Shown here: positions 26,824 to 34,826 of the stretch, piece after piece
Layout of the letters: the number at the start of each line of letters is the position of its first letter
How positions within the stretch are numbered: position 1 is the stretch's first letter
Source of the DNA: JAJEFO01 sp009843725
GTDB taxonomy: Bacteria; Pseudomonadota; Alphaproteobacteria; Rhodobacterales; Rhodobacteraceae
NCBI GenBank assembly: GCA_965243215.1
Contig: CBDEUJ010000004.1
Location: 1,426,001-1,490,000, forward strand
DNA: 64,000 nt
Reading direction: 5' to 3'
Notes under the pieces: model-generated
Told to the model about the DNA's origin: nothing
The model's input: the letters and a program-made list of their open reading frames with translations, nothing else
Database searches by the model: none
Program-made: the position numbers and the translations under genes

Positions 26824-27723
26824 TCAATGCTCCCTGGCCAACGCCATGTACAGCCAAAGGAGGGCCGCCGAGGCCGGAGACCCAGTGCGACAGACGTTGA
26901 ATTGCCATCCCGCCAGCCTTGCAAGCTCCCATAGCTCGGCCTTCCTGTCCGCCAGCCGTTCCAGATAGCGGTCGCGAAGCTCATCCGCCTTCAACGTTTC
27001 GTGCGTGAGCGTTCCACCCATGGATTCGAATACCGTGCGCCCTTCGAACGGGAAGGCCTCCTCCTGCGGATCCAGAACCTGAAGGAGAACGCCTTCGATG
27101 GCACGATCGGCGGCACCGGTCACGGCGTGCCGGACGGGATCCAGGTCGCCCAGGAAATCCGACAGCAGGACGGCGCGCGTCCGGGCCGGCGCGTCTGCAA
27201 GCTCAGGCACGGGGTAGTCGGTGGCATCCTCCCCTTCGGCAATGGCGCTGTTAAGGCGCATCAGCTGGGCATGGCCGTTCCGCGGCGGCAAGCCGGCATT
27301 GGCCAGGCCTACGCGCTCCCCGCCGCGCATCAGCAGAATTGCGAGCGCCAGCGCCAGCCTCCGCGCCATGTCGACCTTGCGCGGCAACGATCTTGACGAC
27401 GCAAAGTGCATGGACCGGCCCATGTCCAGCCAGATCATCACCGACTGGACGGCCTGCCACTCCTTCTCGCGCACGAAAAGCGCGTCATCACTGCGCGCCG
27501 AGCGCCGCCAGTCGATCATGCTGATTTCGTCGCCTGCGCTGCTAGGCCGGTACTGCCAGAACTCGTCGCCGGATCCGACCCGCCTGCGCCCGTGCTCGCC
27601 GGGCATGACGCAGGCCGCAAGACGTTCCGCGGATGCGAGCAATGGCGGGAACGTTTCGGCGAGAGTCTCTGCCTCACGGCGCAGCTGCGCGGTCGTGCTG
27701 GAAGCCGCCTGCGCCACGCTCAA
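26824..27723 (-). CDS. DUF58 domain protein of MoxR cluster
   Basis: A 299-residue DUF58 protein. The hallmark GSGDEFWQYRPSSAGDEISMIDWRRSARSDD segment includes the conserved R-x-Y/RP...D-x-I-DWR signature, and the C-terminal half is VWA-like. It is the usual partner and probable substrate-adaptor of MoxR ATPases. The start is TTG at 27723, which overlaps the MoxR stop (TTGA) and has AGGA six bases upstream; a GTG two codons later is an alternative. Translational coupling with moxR is therefore likely. Confidence 0.88.
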   Translation of the reverse strand: MSVAQAASSTTAQLRREAETLAETFPPLLASAERLAACVMPGEHGRRRVGSGDEFWQYRPSSAGDEISMIDWRRSARSDDALFVREKEWQAVQSVMIWLDMGRSMHFASSRSLPRKVDMARRLALALAILLMRGGERVGLANAGLPPRNGHAQLMRLNSAIAEGEDATDYPVPELADAPARTRAVLLSDFLGDLDPVRHAVTGAADRAIEGVLLQVLDPQEEAFPFEGRTVFESMGGTLTHETLKADELRDRYLERLADRKAELWELARLAGWQFNVCRTGSPASAALLWLYMALAREH

Positions 27724-28730
27724 GCCGCTTCCTCGATCCGGGCAACGTGACGGGATACATCGTCGATGACTTCCTGCAACGTCAAGCCTTGGGCGCGGGC
27801 AGCAAAACTGAGTGCCATGCGATGGGTGAGCACCGGTGTCGCAAGGGCCATCACATCCTCTTCGGAGGGCGCGAGCCGTCCTTCCAGAAGCGCGCGCGCC
27901 CTGACCGTCAACGCGAGGGCCTGCGCGGCGCGCGGACCCGGTCCCCAGCTGACATGCTGCTGCACGATGTCAGGCGAATCCGTCTCCTCGGGACGGCAGC
28001 AACGCACCAGGTCAAGAATCGACTCCATCACGGATTCACCCACCGGCATCCGGCGCACGATCGTCTGCGCGGCAACGAGCTCTTCGGGAGTCAGCACCTG
28101 TGTTGACAGCTCTTCGTCTGCGCCAGTGGTGGCAAGCAGGATTTCGCGCTCGGTCTCCCGGTCGGGGTAAGGGACATCGATCTGCACGAGAAACCGGTCC
28201 AGTTGCGCCTCCGGCAGGGGATAGGTTCCCTCCTGCTCTATCGGGTTCTGCGTTGCCAGCACATGAAACGGCGCAGGCAGTTCATGCTCGTCCCCCGCGA
28301 TTGTCACCGACTTTTCCTGCATCGCCTGCAACAATGCGGACTGCGTCCTGGGGCTTGCCCGGTTTATCTCGTCGGCCATGAGCAGCTGGCAGAACACCGG
28401 GCCCTTGATGAACTTGAAGACTCTGCTGCCGTCAGCACCGGTTTCCAGAACTTCCGATCCAAGAATGTCGGCAGGCATCAGGTCCGGCGTGAACTGGACC
28501 CGCTTGCCGTCCAGCCCCAAGACGGTCGAGAGCGTTTCGACCAGCCGTGTCTTGCCAAGCCCCGGCACGCCGACCAGAAGGCCATGCCCACCGCAAAGAA
28601 TCGCAGACAGCACGAGATCCACCACGCGCTCCTGACCAATGAACCGCTTGGTGATGCTGGTCTTCACATCCGCGAGCCGTTCGCAGAGTCCTTCGATCCC
28701 GGCCACCAGCTCGGATGAAGCATCGGACAT
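27720..28730 (-). CDS. MoxR-family AAA+ ATPase
   Basis: A 336-residue MoxR ATPase, a chaperone-like AAA+ protein. Walker A is GVPGLGKT (54-61), Walker B LLMADEINRA, sensor-1 region LATQNPIEQEGTYPLPEAQLDRF. ATG at 28730 has AAGGGAG eight bases upstream. It leads a four-gene operon with DUF58, DUF4159 and the VWA/GATase-like gene, and is divergent from DUF1285 across only 60 bases, where CATAAT could serve as its -10 box. Confidence 0.92.
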   Translation of the reverse strand: MSDASSELVAGIEGLCERLADVKTSITKRFIGQERVVDLVLSAILCGGHGLLVGVPGLGKTRLVETLSTVLGLDGKRVQFTPDLMPADILGSEVLETGADGSRVFKFIKGPVFCQLLMADEINRASPRTQSALLQAMQEKSVTIAGDEHELPAPFHVLATQNPIEQEGTYPLPEAQLDRFLVQIDVPYPDRETEREILLATTGADEELSTQVLTPEELVAAQTIVRRMPVGESVMESILDLVRCCRPEETDSPDIVQQHVSWGPGPRAAQALALTVRARALLEGRLAPSEEDVMALATPVLTHRMALSFAARAQGLTLQEVIDDVSRHVARIEEAA

Positions 28731-28790
28731 GGCAATCGCTCCCTTTCGCACTATTATGCGCAGTAGAACGAACTATTGCTCCGGGCACAA

Positions 28791-29390
28791 ATGACAAAAT
28801 CCGAAGGCAGTCAAAACCCCGTGAAACCCTCGGCAGAAAGCATAGCCGCGACGGCCCGAGCCGCATCACGGCGCGGGCTGCCTCCGGTCCACCTCTGGAA
28901 TCCGCCCGATTGCGGCGATCTCGACATGCGGATTGCAAGGGACGGCACGTGGTTCTATCTTGGCACGCCAATCGGACGACCGGAGCTCGTGCGGCTGTTT
29001 TCGACAATTCTCAGGAAGGACGGGGATCGCTATGTGCTGGTCACACCCGTCGAGAAAGTGGGGATCACCGTCGATGACGCGCCATTCGTGGCCGTTGATT
29101 TCACCGTTACAGGCAAAGGCAAGGCTCAAACGCTGACCTTTGTGACCAATCTCGGTGACGAGGCACGTGCGGGTTCGGAGCATCCGATTCGAGTCGAGCG
29201 GGATCCTGCGACCGGCGAGCCTTCGCCCTATGTCCACGTTCGCGCGAATCTCGAGGCGCTGATCGACCGCAAGAGCTTCTACAGGCTGGTGGAAATCGGG
29301 GCGCATCACGAAAGTGACGGCGCACGCTGGTTTGGCCTTTGGTCCGGTGGCCAGTTCTTCCCGATCATTCCGTCCACGGAGTTGCCATAG
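28791..29390 (+). CDS. DUF1285 domain protein
   Basis: A 199-residue DUF1285 protein (CGDLDMRIARDGTWFYLGTPIGRPELVRLFSTIL; end GLWSGGQFFPII), a small family of unknown function that is usually next to a MoxR cluster in alphaproteobacteria. The ATG at 28791 gives MTKSEGSQNP. The stop TAG lies directly against a tRNA-like attachment sequence, and most of the gene is overlapped on the other strand by the extended end of the serine recombinase frame. In relatives a tRNA nucleotidyltransferase gene commonly follows; here mobile DNA follows instead. Confidence 0.85.
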   Translation: MTKSEGSQNPVKPSAESIAATARAASRRGLPPVHLWNPPDCGDLDMRIARDGTWFYLGTPIGRPELVRLFSTILRKDGDRYVLVTPVEKVGITVDDAPFVAVDFTVTGKGKAQTLTFVTNLGDEARAGSEHPIRVERDPATGEPSPYVHVRANLEALIDRKSFYRLVEIGAHHESDGARWFGLWSGGQFFPIIPSTELP

Positions 29391-31076
29391 GGCTTGCAAC
29401 CTCAAGATTGCAGGTTCAAGTCCCGCCCCCGCAACCACCGAGACCGACATGTCCGGCATGGACGTCCCGGCATTCTCGTTCCCATGCCCGGTTCCGGCCG
29501 ATTCGAGGATCGTCCCGAGGTCGTCGTGCAGCACGGCATCCATCTCGCCCCGCTTGCTGCCGGGATTGAGCACGATGCGATCGATCAGGCTCCTTATGGC
29601 CGCAGCCGCCGCGTCGCGGTCCTCCGGATGGTCCAGCGCCTCCGCGAGCCGCGCCACCTTGCGCCGGTAGACGTCCGCGACGTTGGGGTGGATGTCCGGG
29701 AGGTCGGCGGGCGCCGCCGAAAGCCGTTCGTTCAGCTCGTCCTGGCGTGCCTCCAGCTCGCGCAGCCGGTCCACCGTGCCGCGCACGTAGCCGCCGTCCT
29801 CGATGACGGCGATCATCGCGGCGATCCTCCTCTCGACGTCGGCCAGCTCCTTCCTGTCGCTCGCGCCGGTGGCGCGCCGCTCCCGGTTGATCCGGTTGCT
29901 CTCCTCGGCATGGCCCCGCATCGCCTCGGCGGCGACCTCCGGCGCCTTCAGCCGGTCCTTCAGCCCGGACAGCACCCGCTCCTTGATGACCACGCGACGG
30001 ATGCCCCGGCCGTTCGGGCAGGATCCGGTCATGACATGGCCGGAGCAGCCGTAGCGGTCCTGGCCGCGCATGGCGTAGGGGCCGCCGCACACGCCGCATT
30101 TGAGCAGGCCCGAGAGCAGGTGGCGGGGGCGGTGCGTGCCGTTCAGCCGGTTCGCCCGCGCGGAACTCGTGGCCTCGATGACCGTGGCGTACCTCTCGGT
30201 GATCTCGCCCTGGCGGTCCTTGACCGCCTGCCAGAGGCCGTCGTCGACGATGCGGAGGTCGGGAACCTCAGTGACGATCCACTCCTCCGGCGGGTTGATC
30301 CGGGAGACCCGCTTGCCCGTCTCCGGGTTCTTGACGTAGCGCAGGCGGTTCCAGACCAGGCGGCCGACGTAGAGCTCGTTGTTGATCAGCCCCGTGCCCC
30401 GCTTCGCGTGGCCCCGGACGGTGGAATCGGTCCAGAGCCTGCCCGAGGGGCCGGGAACGCCTTCGCCGTTCAGCCGCCGCGCGAAAGAGCGCGGGCTCGC
30501 GCCGTCCGCGAACTCGCGGAACACGCGGCGCACGATTCCGGCCTCCGTCTCGTTGACGGTCCGTCCGCCGCGCACCGGATCGCCCGAACCGTCGAACGAC
30601 TTCGTCACGTCGTAGCCGTAGCAGAGCCCGCCGCCCGAACGGCCCTGCTCGACACGGCCCCTGAGACCCCGGTGCGTCTTGGCTGCCAGGTCCTTCAGGA
30701 AGAGCGCGTTCATCGTCCCCTTGAGCCCGACATGGAGTTCGCTGACCTCGCCCTCTGCCAGCGTCACCACCGTCACGCCGGCGAAGCGCAGGTGCTTGTA
30801 GAGCGTCGCGACGTCGGCCTGGTCGCGGCTCACCCGGTCGAGCGCCTCCGCGACCACGATCTCGAACAGGCCCCGTCTCGCGTCCTCCAGCAGTGCCTGC
30901 ACGCCGCGACGGAGTATCATGCTGGCGCCGGAGACGGCGGAGTCCTCGTACTCGCCCGCAACCTTCCAGCCCGCGCGCGCCGCGCGCTCGCGGCAGACCC
31001 TGAACTGGTCCTCGATCGATGCCGCCCGCTGCTGGTCGGACGAGTGGCGGGCGTAGAGCGCTGCGCGCATTGTCAT
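28866..31076 (-). CDS. Large serine recombinase, C-terminus reads through its attachment site
   Basis: A 736-codon serine recombinase frame. The N-terminal resolvase domain opens MTMRAALYARHSSDQQ with catalytic Ser12, followed by the recombinase domain, a zinc-ribbon (LLKCGVCGG ... GCSGHVMTGSCPNG) and a coiled coil (about 410-490). Around residues 546-558 the protein reads VVAGAGLEPAILRL, the ending typical of integrases whose gene overlaps a tRNA-derived attachment site. Relatives stop there; here no stop occurs and the frame runs 178 more codons antisense through DUF1285. The start ATG has AGGA a few bases upstream. The enzyme should integrate or excise the element to its right. Confidence 0.85.
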   Translation of the reverse strand: MTMRAALYARHSSDQQRAASIEDQFRVCRERAARAGWKVAGEYEDSAVSGASMILRRGVQALLEDARRGLFEIVVAEALDRVSRDQADVATLYKHLRFAGVTVVTLAEGEVSELHVGLKGTMNALFLKDLAAKTHRGLRGRVEQGRSGGGLCYGYDVTKSFDGSGDPVRGGRTVNETEAGIVRRVFREFADGASPRSFARRLNGEGVPGPSGRLWTDSTVRGHAKRGTGLINNELYVGRLVWNRLRYVKNPETGKRVSRINPPEEWIVTEVPDLRIVDDGLWQAVKDRQGEITERYATVIEATSSARANRLNGTHRPRHLLSGLLKCGVCGGPYAMRGQDRYGCSGHVMTGSCPNGRGIRRVVIKERVLSGLKDRLKAPEVAAEAMRGHAEESNRINRERRATGASDRKELADVERRIAAMIAVIEDGGYVRGTVDRLRELEARQDELNERLSAAPADLPDIHPNVADVYRRKVARLAEALDHPEDRDAAAAAIRSLIDRIVLNPGSKRGEMDAVLHDDLGTILESAGTGHGNENAGTSMPDMSVSVVAGAGLEPAILRLQALWQLRGRNDREELATGPKAKPACAVTFVMRPDFHQPVEALAVDQRLEIRANVDIGRRLAGRRIPLDSNRMLRTRTCLVTEIGHKGQRLSLAFACNGEINGHEWRVIDGDPHFLDGCDQHIAIPVLPENCRKQPHELRSSDWRAKIEPRAVPCNPHVEIAAIGRIPEVDRRQPAP
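29391..29437 (+). other. 3' half of a tRNA, likely attachment-site half
   Basis: Starting right after the DUF1285 stop, the sequence reads like the anticodon arm onward of a methionine-type tRNA: T-loop GGTTCAAGTCC, acceptor 3' strand CCCCGCA, discriminator A and an encoded CCA at 29435-29437. No matching 5' half (TGCGGGG acceptor strand) lies upstream, so it cannot fold as a whole tRNA. The opposite strand encodes the recombinase residues AGAGLEPAIL. This is the arrangement expected at an element end; the similarity to initiator tRNA is from memory of that sequence. Confidence 0.6.
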
Positions 31077-31459
31077 GGTCCTGTCTCTCCCGCCTTTCGC
31101 CGAAGTTCCTCGGCGACCTGCTGTCGTTGGTGCCGTCGTGGCAATGCGCCCCTGAACTGGACACACGTTCAATTCAGGAGCGCTGTCGCCGCCCAAGTTC
31201 GGCCTTGACCATGGTGGCCAGCCGAAGCGTTTCAGTTTCGTCCCACTGGCAGCGTTTGCCGTGCCCGACACCAAGCCCGAACTTGCGGCGAACGCTCCAT
31301 TGAGCGATCGACCGGGAGTCCGTTGTCCTCCCGAAGATGCATCTTTCGAGGTTACCGACGCCGTGACGTCCGGGCGATGCCATCCTGTACATCCTCCACC
31401 ACGGCCGATGCGCTGCGTCCGGGCACGACAGCGCGGGCTCCCGCGACGAGGCAAGCTCG

Positions 31460-31636
31460 CTACCGTCTCCTGCCGACATCCTTCGTCGGCGCGTTGTCGT
31501 TCGCGGCGACGAGCCTGCCGGCCTCCTCGCGCGCGATGCGGCGGCCGATGATCCGGGCCAGCGTCGCGACGGCGGCATCGACCCGCGCCTCCGCCTCCCC
31601 GTTGTCGTTCGCCGCCACGCTCCGAATGACGGCCAT
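31460..31636 (-). CDS. Small protein upstream of the recombinase
   Basis: A 58-residue basic protein beginning MAVIRSVAANDNGEAEARV and containing a second AANDN box near the end (VAANDNAPTKD). The middle is a likely helix (VATLARIIGRRIAREEAG). The codon pattern is strongly gene-like. Similar AANDN-rich small proteins commonly precede serine recombinases in alphaproteobacterial elements, where they may act as recombination factors, but no function is established that I know of. There is no clear Shine-Dalgarno. Same strand as the recombinase, 383 bases upstream. Confidence 0.6.
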   Translation of the reverse strand: MAVIRSVAANDNGEAEARVDAAVATLARIIGRRIAREEAGRLVAANDNAPTKDVGRRR

Positions 31637-31882
31637 CCGGGTGTGATTTCGCTATGGCGGACTGCGGTTTTCCCAGCGGTCTGAAATCAAACGACAATTT
31701 TCGGACCGGATCGAGAGATCGCCCCTGATCTGGCCGAATCCGCGAAAATTCGGCTCGCTGGCCGCGACTTTTCCATGTCGGTCGCGTCAGCTGGCGTTTC
31801 CGGCCCTGGATTCCGGGTGTGGTAGAGTGCTCCTGCAACTGTTTGAAAACGCCCCTGGACGGGGGCGGAAAGGAGCACTCCG

Positions 31883-32345
31883 ATGAAGAGCCTACAGCCT
31901 GAAGCCTCGATTGCCAACATCGATGACGGAAGCGGACCCGTCGCGGCGACGCAGGTGCGCCTGACGGAGGCGGGCATCGCCCTGGTCGAGCGGGCCGCCG
32001 AGACCGGCCTGGCGGGGAACGTCGCGACCCTGTACCGGGACGACCCGCTGAAGGCCGAGGCCGCTTTCCGCGACATGGTCTTCGGCTTGGCCCGTTCAGT
32101 CCTGAAGGGCGCGTTCGAGGCGCTGGACGGCCACGGGCCGTCTCTGGAGGCCAACGGCAGGACGTACCGGAAGGCCGAAGTCACGCCGGGTCGCGCGATG
32201 ACGATGTTCGGGCCGGTCGACTTCCTGCGGTCGCGGTACCGTCCCTCGGGGACCGGCACGTCGCTGGTTCCCGCCGAGGCCGTCCTCGGTCTGACGGCAT
32301 GCGGGCTGACGCCGGCGGCGGGTCTCTCGATGTACCTGAGAGCGG
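31883..32345 (+). mobile_element. Truncated ISKra4-family transposase gene
   Basis: The first about 154 codons encode the N-terminal region of an ISKra4-family transposase: EAAFRDMVFGLARSVLKGAF, TMFGPVDFLRSRYRPSGTG, SLVPAEAVLGLTACGLTPAAGLSM. After about codon 154 the frame continues to 32650 as arginine-rich sequence with no similarity to the family, and the catalytic core is missing. A very good ribosome-binding site (AAGGAG) precedes the ATG, within the inverted repeat AGTGCTCC/GGAGCACT. This is an insertion-sequence remnant that cannot transpose on its own. Confidence 0.65.
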
Positions 32346-33068
32346 TCAGTGGACGAAGATCCGGGTCCCGCCCGGATCGGCGTGGAAGGCGCCTTGAGGG
32401 CAACACACACCTCATGGTTCCTGCCTTCCCGCGATCCAATGCCGCGCCGGCTTGCTGGCAAACATCTGGCGAACGCAACAGATCGAACTGTCGTCGTCTG
32501 CAGGCATTCCATGCCCTCGGCGACGGCAACCCTTTCGAAAGAGAGTTCCAGGGCCGGAACGCGTTCTCTTCATGCGCACGGCAGCCTTGCCTGGCAGGCG
32601 GCCTTCGAGAACCGCTCCGAAGGCGAACACTTGTCCCTCAGGCCGCGTGATCAAGGCTCCGTCAGCTTGCGGGAGCAGCACGCACCGCTTGGCCGGACGG
32701 GACTGGCCCGCCCTTCTCTCGTCCGACGTTTGGCCTGACGCTTCAATGGCGCTTCGGAGGGACTCCCGTGACATGAGCCGGAGTCGTCCCCAATCGGTTA
32801 CGCCGCCGCGATCATGAAGCTGCCTGTCTCGGCAACGCCAAACGCGCGAACCGCCCCCAAGGCCGGGAACGATCGCGGATCCGGTTGCCTTTCTTCAATC
32901 TCTGCCACGGGAACCGCGCTGGAGGTTGACGTTCGGCTGGAAAGGGCAAGCGGAGGAATGTGCTCCTGGTTGGCGAGTCCGCAGAAATGGCGGTAAAGGC
33001 AACCGGCAACGACCGCTGAGCGCCATCAAGAGGCGCTCGTCGAAAGGGAACGCCGGAAGCGAGCACGC
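32346..33068. other. Degenerate stretch after the transposase remnant
   Basis: About 720 bases without a convincing gene. A minus-strand frame at 32412-32774 contains a protein-like segment (DGALITRPEGQVFAFGAVLEG) that may be the relic of an unrelated gene. Otherwise only shadow-like frames occur. This fits decayed mobile-element cargo. Confidence 0.4.
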
Positions 33069-33803
33069 ATGCCGAATCCCCCGGATGCCAAACGGGACAG
33101 GATCCCGCCGACCGAACTTTGGGGCGTGACCGCCGATCTCCTGCCTCTTGACGGAGGCCATCGCAACATGGCGTTTCGAACGGCAGGCCTTCGGCAGGAT
33201 CTGGTTTTCAAGTCCACACGCCGGAAGCCCGAGGCAGTTGAATGGCTGTTGCCGGTCCTTGAACTGGCAAGGAAGTGCGGCCTCGTCGTGCCCGCTGTCT
33301 TGCGCAGCTGCCGGCAAGGCCTGGTGGAAGCTGGCTGGACCTGCGAGGAATTCGTCGAAGGACGCCGGTTTGCGTCCAGGGAAGTGCCTTGCATCCGCAC
33401 GCGGGTCGAACGGTTTCACGTGCGCGCGGCAAGGGTTCCGCAGCGTCCCGGACAGGTGTCGTCACGGGACCTCCTGGAACTCGACAGCGGGGGCGACATC
33501 GACCTTGGCTCGATGCCTCCCTGGCTCGCCGAAGCCTGTCGCGCTTCATGGAGCGGCCATCTGACCGACGACCGCTGCACCGTCGTTCACGGAGATCTCA
33601 ATCCGGACAACATGCTGCGGTGTCCGGATGGCAGGATTGCGCTGGTTGACTGGGACGAGTGCCGCCGAGACTTGCCGGTGTTTGACATTGGACATCTGGC
33701 GCCGGTCGGACCGTCTGAACGACGAGCTCTGCTTGCATGGGAAGTCGCGTGCTCCTGGACGTCCGAACCCGGCTACGCCAGGAGGCTCGCGGGCATGCTT
33801 TGA
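33069..33803 (+). CDS. Aminoglycoside/choline-phosphotransferase-family kinase
   Basis: A 244-residue APH-family kinase-fold protein that should transfer phosphate from ATP to a hydroxyl of a small molecule. The Brenner motif HGDLNPDN (173-180) with catalytic Asp175 and the metal-binding DWDE (193-196) are intact, and CEEFVEG marks the hinge. It is shorter than most members (about 260-350) with a reduced N-lobe. The ribosome-binding site is weak. Placed in the mobile segment, it may be cargo; whether it acts on an antibiotic, choline or a sugar cannot be told. Confidence 0.75.
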   Translation: MPNPPDAKRDRIPPTELWGVTADLLPLDGGHRNMAFRTAGLRQDLVFKSTRRKPEAVEWLLPVLELARKCGLVVPAVLRSCRQGLVEAGWTCEEFVEGRRFASREVPCIRTRVERFHVRAARVPQRPGQVSSRDLLELDSGGDIDLGSMPPWLAEACRASWSGHLTDDRCTVVHGDLNPDNMLRCPDGRIALVDWDECRRDLPVFDIGHLAPVGPSERRALLAWEVACSWTSEPGYARRLAGML

Positions 33804-33975
33804 ACGCCCCGCGTGCGGCCCGACGGGCGTCCGTTGCAGCCGTATGGCCGCGCCGCACGGATCGGCTCCTGCCGAGGCTGGCAGGTCAACAGACTGGTCC
33901 GCTCCCTGCCTTCAGCAGCGATCGCCCGACCTGCAATACGTGCGCACAGCCCCCCGCCCACGCAAGCCGATGATC

Positions 33976-33989
33976 TTGGCACGTGCCAA
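33976..33989. repeat. Perfect 14-bp palindrome
   Basis: TTGGCACGTGCCAA reads the same on both strands. It has the form of a regulator binding site, but no gene start is near, so it may be a relic operator. Confidence 0.4.
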
Positions 33990-34038
33990 ATGGGCAAGGA
34001 GCATTGACGCATGGAGCATTGCAAAGATCAAAGGCGAG

Positions 34039-34055
34039 TGAAACTGGAAGTTTCA
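34039..34055 (+). repeat. Inverted repeat, left copy of a shared motif
   Basis: TGAAACT-GGA-AGTTTCA is a perfect 7-bp inverted repeat. Its 13-base core AAACTGGAAGTTT (34041-34053) followed by CATTG recurs in the same orientation, followed by AATTG, at 50180. The two copies bracket the SulP and polyketide synthase region. Confidence 0.55.
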
Positions 34056-34826
34056 TTGCTTTGGCAATTCCAGAGTGCGGCAAAACCCTTTGTGGTCGCG
34101 TCAGATCCTTGCCGGAAGTGCCCTCGCTAACGCGCCTTATCGTGGCAGCCTGGAGGGATGGACGGACCTGCTTCTCCGGGGCATTCGGGTACAATGAATC
34201 GTGCTGACACCGAGTTGAGCATCGACCCTGCAAGTTGCAAGTCCGGAAGCTCGGCGCCACAATCAGCAAAGCGCGTCGCACGCCACAGGATGACACTCTT
34301 GACACGCACAGTCGAGGCACCTTCGTGCGAGGAAACATCTTGCATCCCATGGGGTGACGGGCTCACCAGTTTCGGCGTTGCTACGATGCAGACCCATCGA
34401 ACTACAACATTATCCGAACCGTCTTGCACGACACGCCCTTCGAGTTCGCGAGGGTTCGCACGGACTTCTCGTGAACGCGTTGCGGACAACGCGAATGCTA
34501 GATTTGGTCTTGACCGGCATCATGCCGCGACGGATCGAAGCCACTCGGCGGCACCCTCTGAATCGAAATGGAATGGAGGATCGCGATCTCGTCCCTCCCA
34601 CTCTCGCCTCGTGAACGATCCGGCGCACGATTCGCTGACATGCGTCAAGCGAAAACGACTGCGACACTTTTCGAAGCCGTTCCTTCGTCTCGACAAGCTT
34701 GTAAGGAAGCGAGGGGGTGCGTTGCCCCGCAGTCGCAGGCGCCTGCATGGCCTCTCTCGCACAGCGTCCGGGAGGCGATCCCGAGCGTCGTTGTGGGAGT
34801 CCCTCGCCCGCGACCGAACATGCAGG

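Larger units (their letters stand above)
33804..34826. other. Gene-poor kilobase with palindromes
   Basis: Just over 1 kb between the kinase gene and the SulP gene. Open frames exist on both strands but have mixed codon bias and no family resemblance. It contains a perfect 14-base palindrome (33976-33989) and a 17-base inverted repeat (34039-34055) whose core recurs at 50180-50192. Confidence 0.45.

Noticed and set aside
32412..32774. Minus-strand frame with DGALITRPEGQVFAFGAVLEG, faintly like diadenylate-cyclase-type (DAC/DACNV) sensor domains
   Set aside because: Only one short segment looks familiar, the following RHR-type motif is not convincing (GTLFRKG) and the rest is low-complexity. 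Too weak to call a gene, though it may be a relic.
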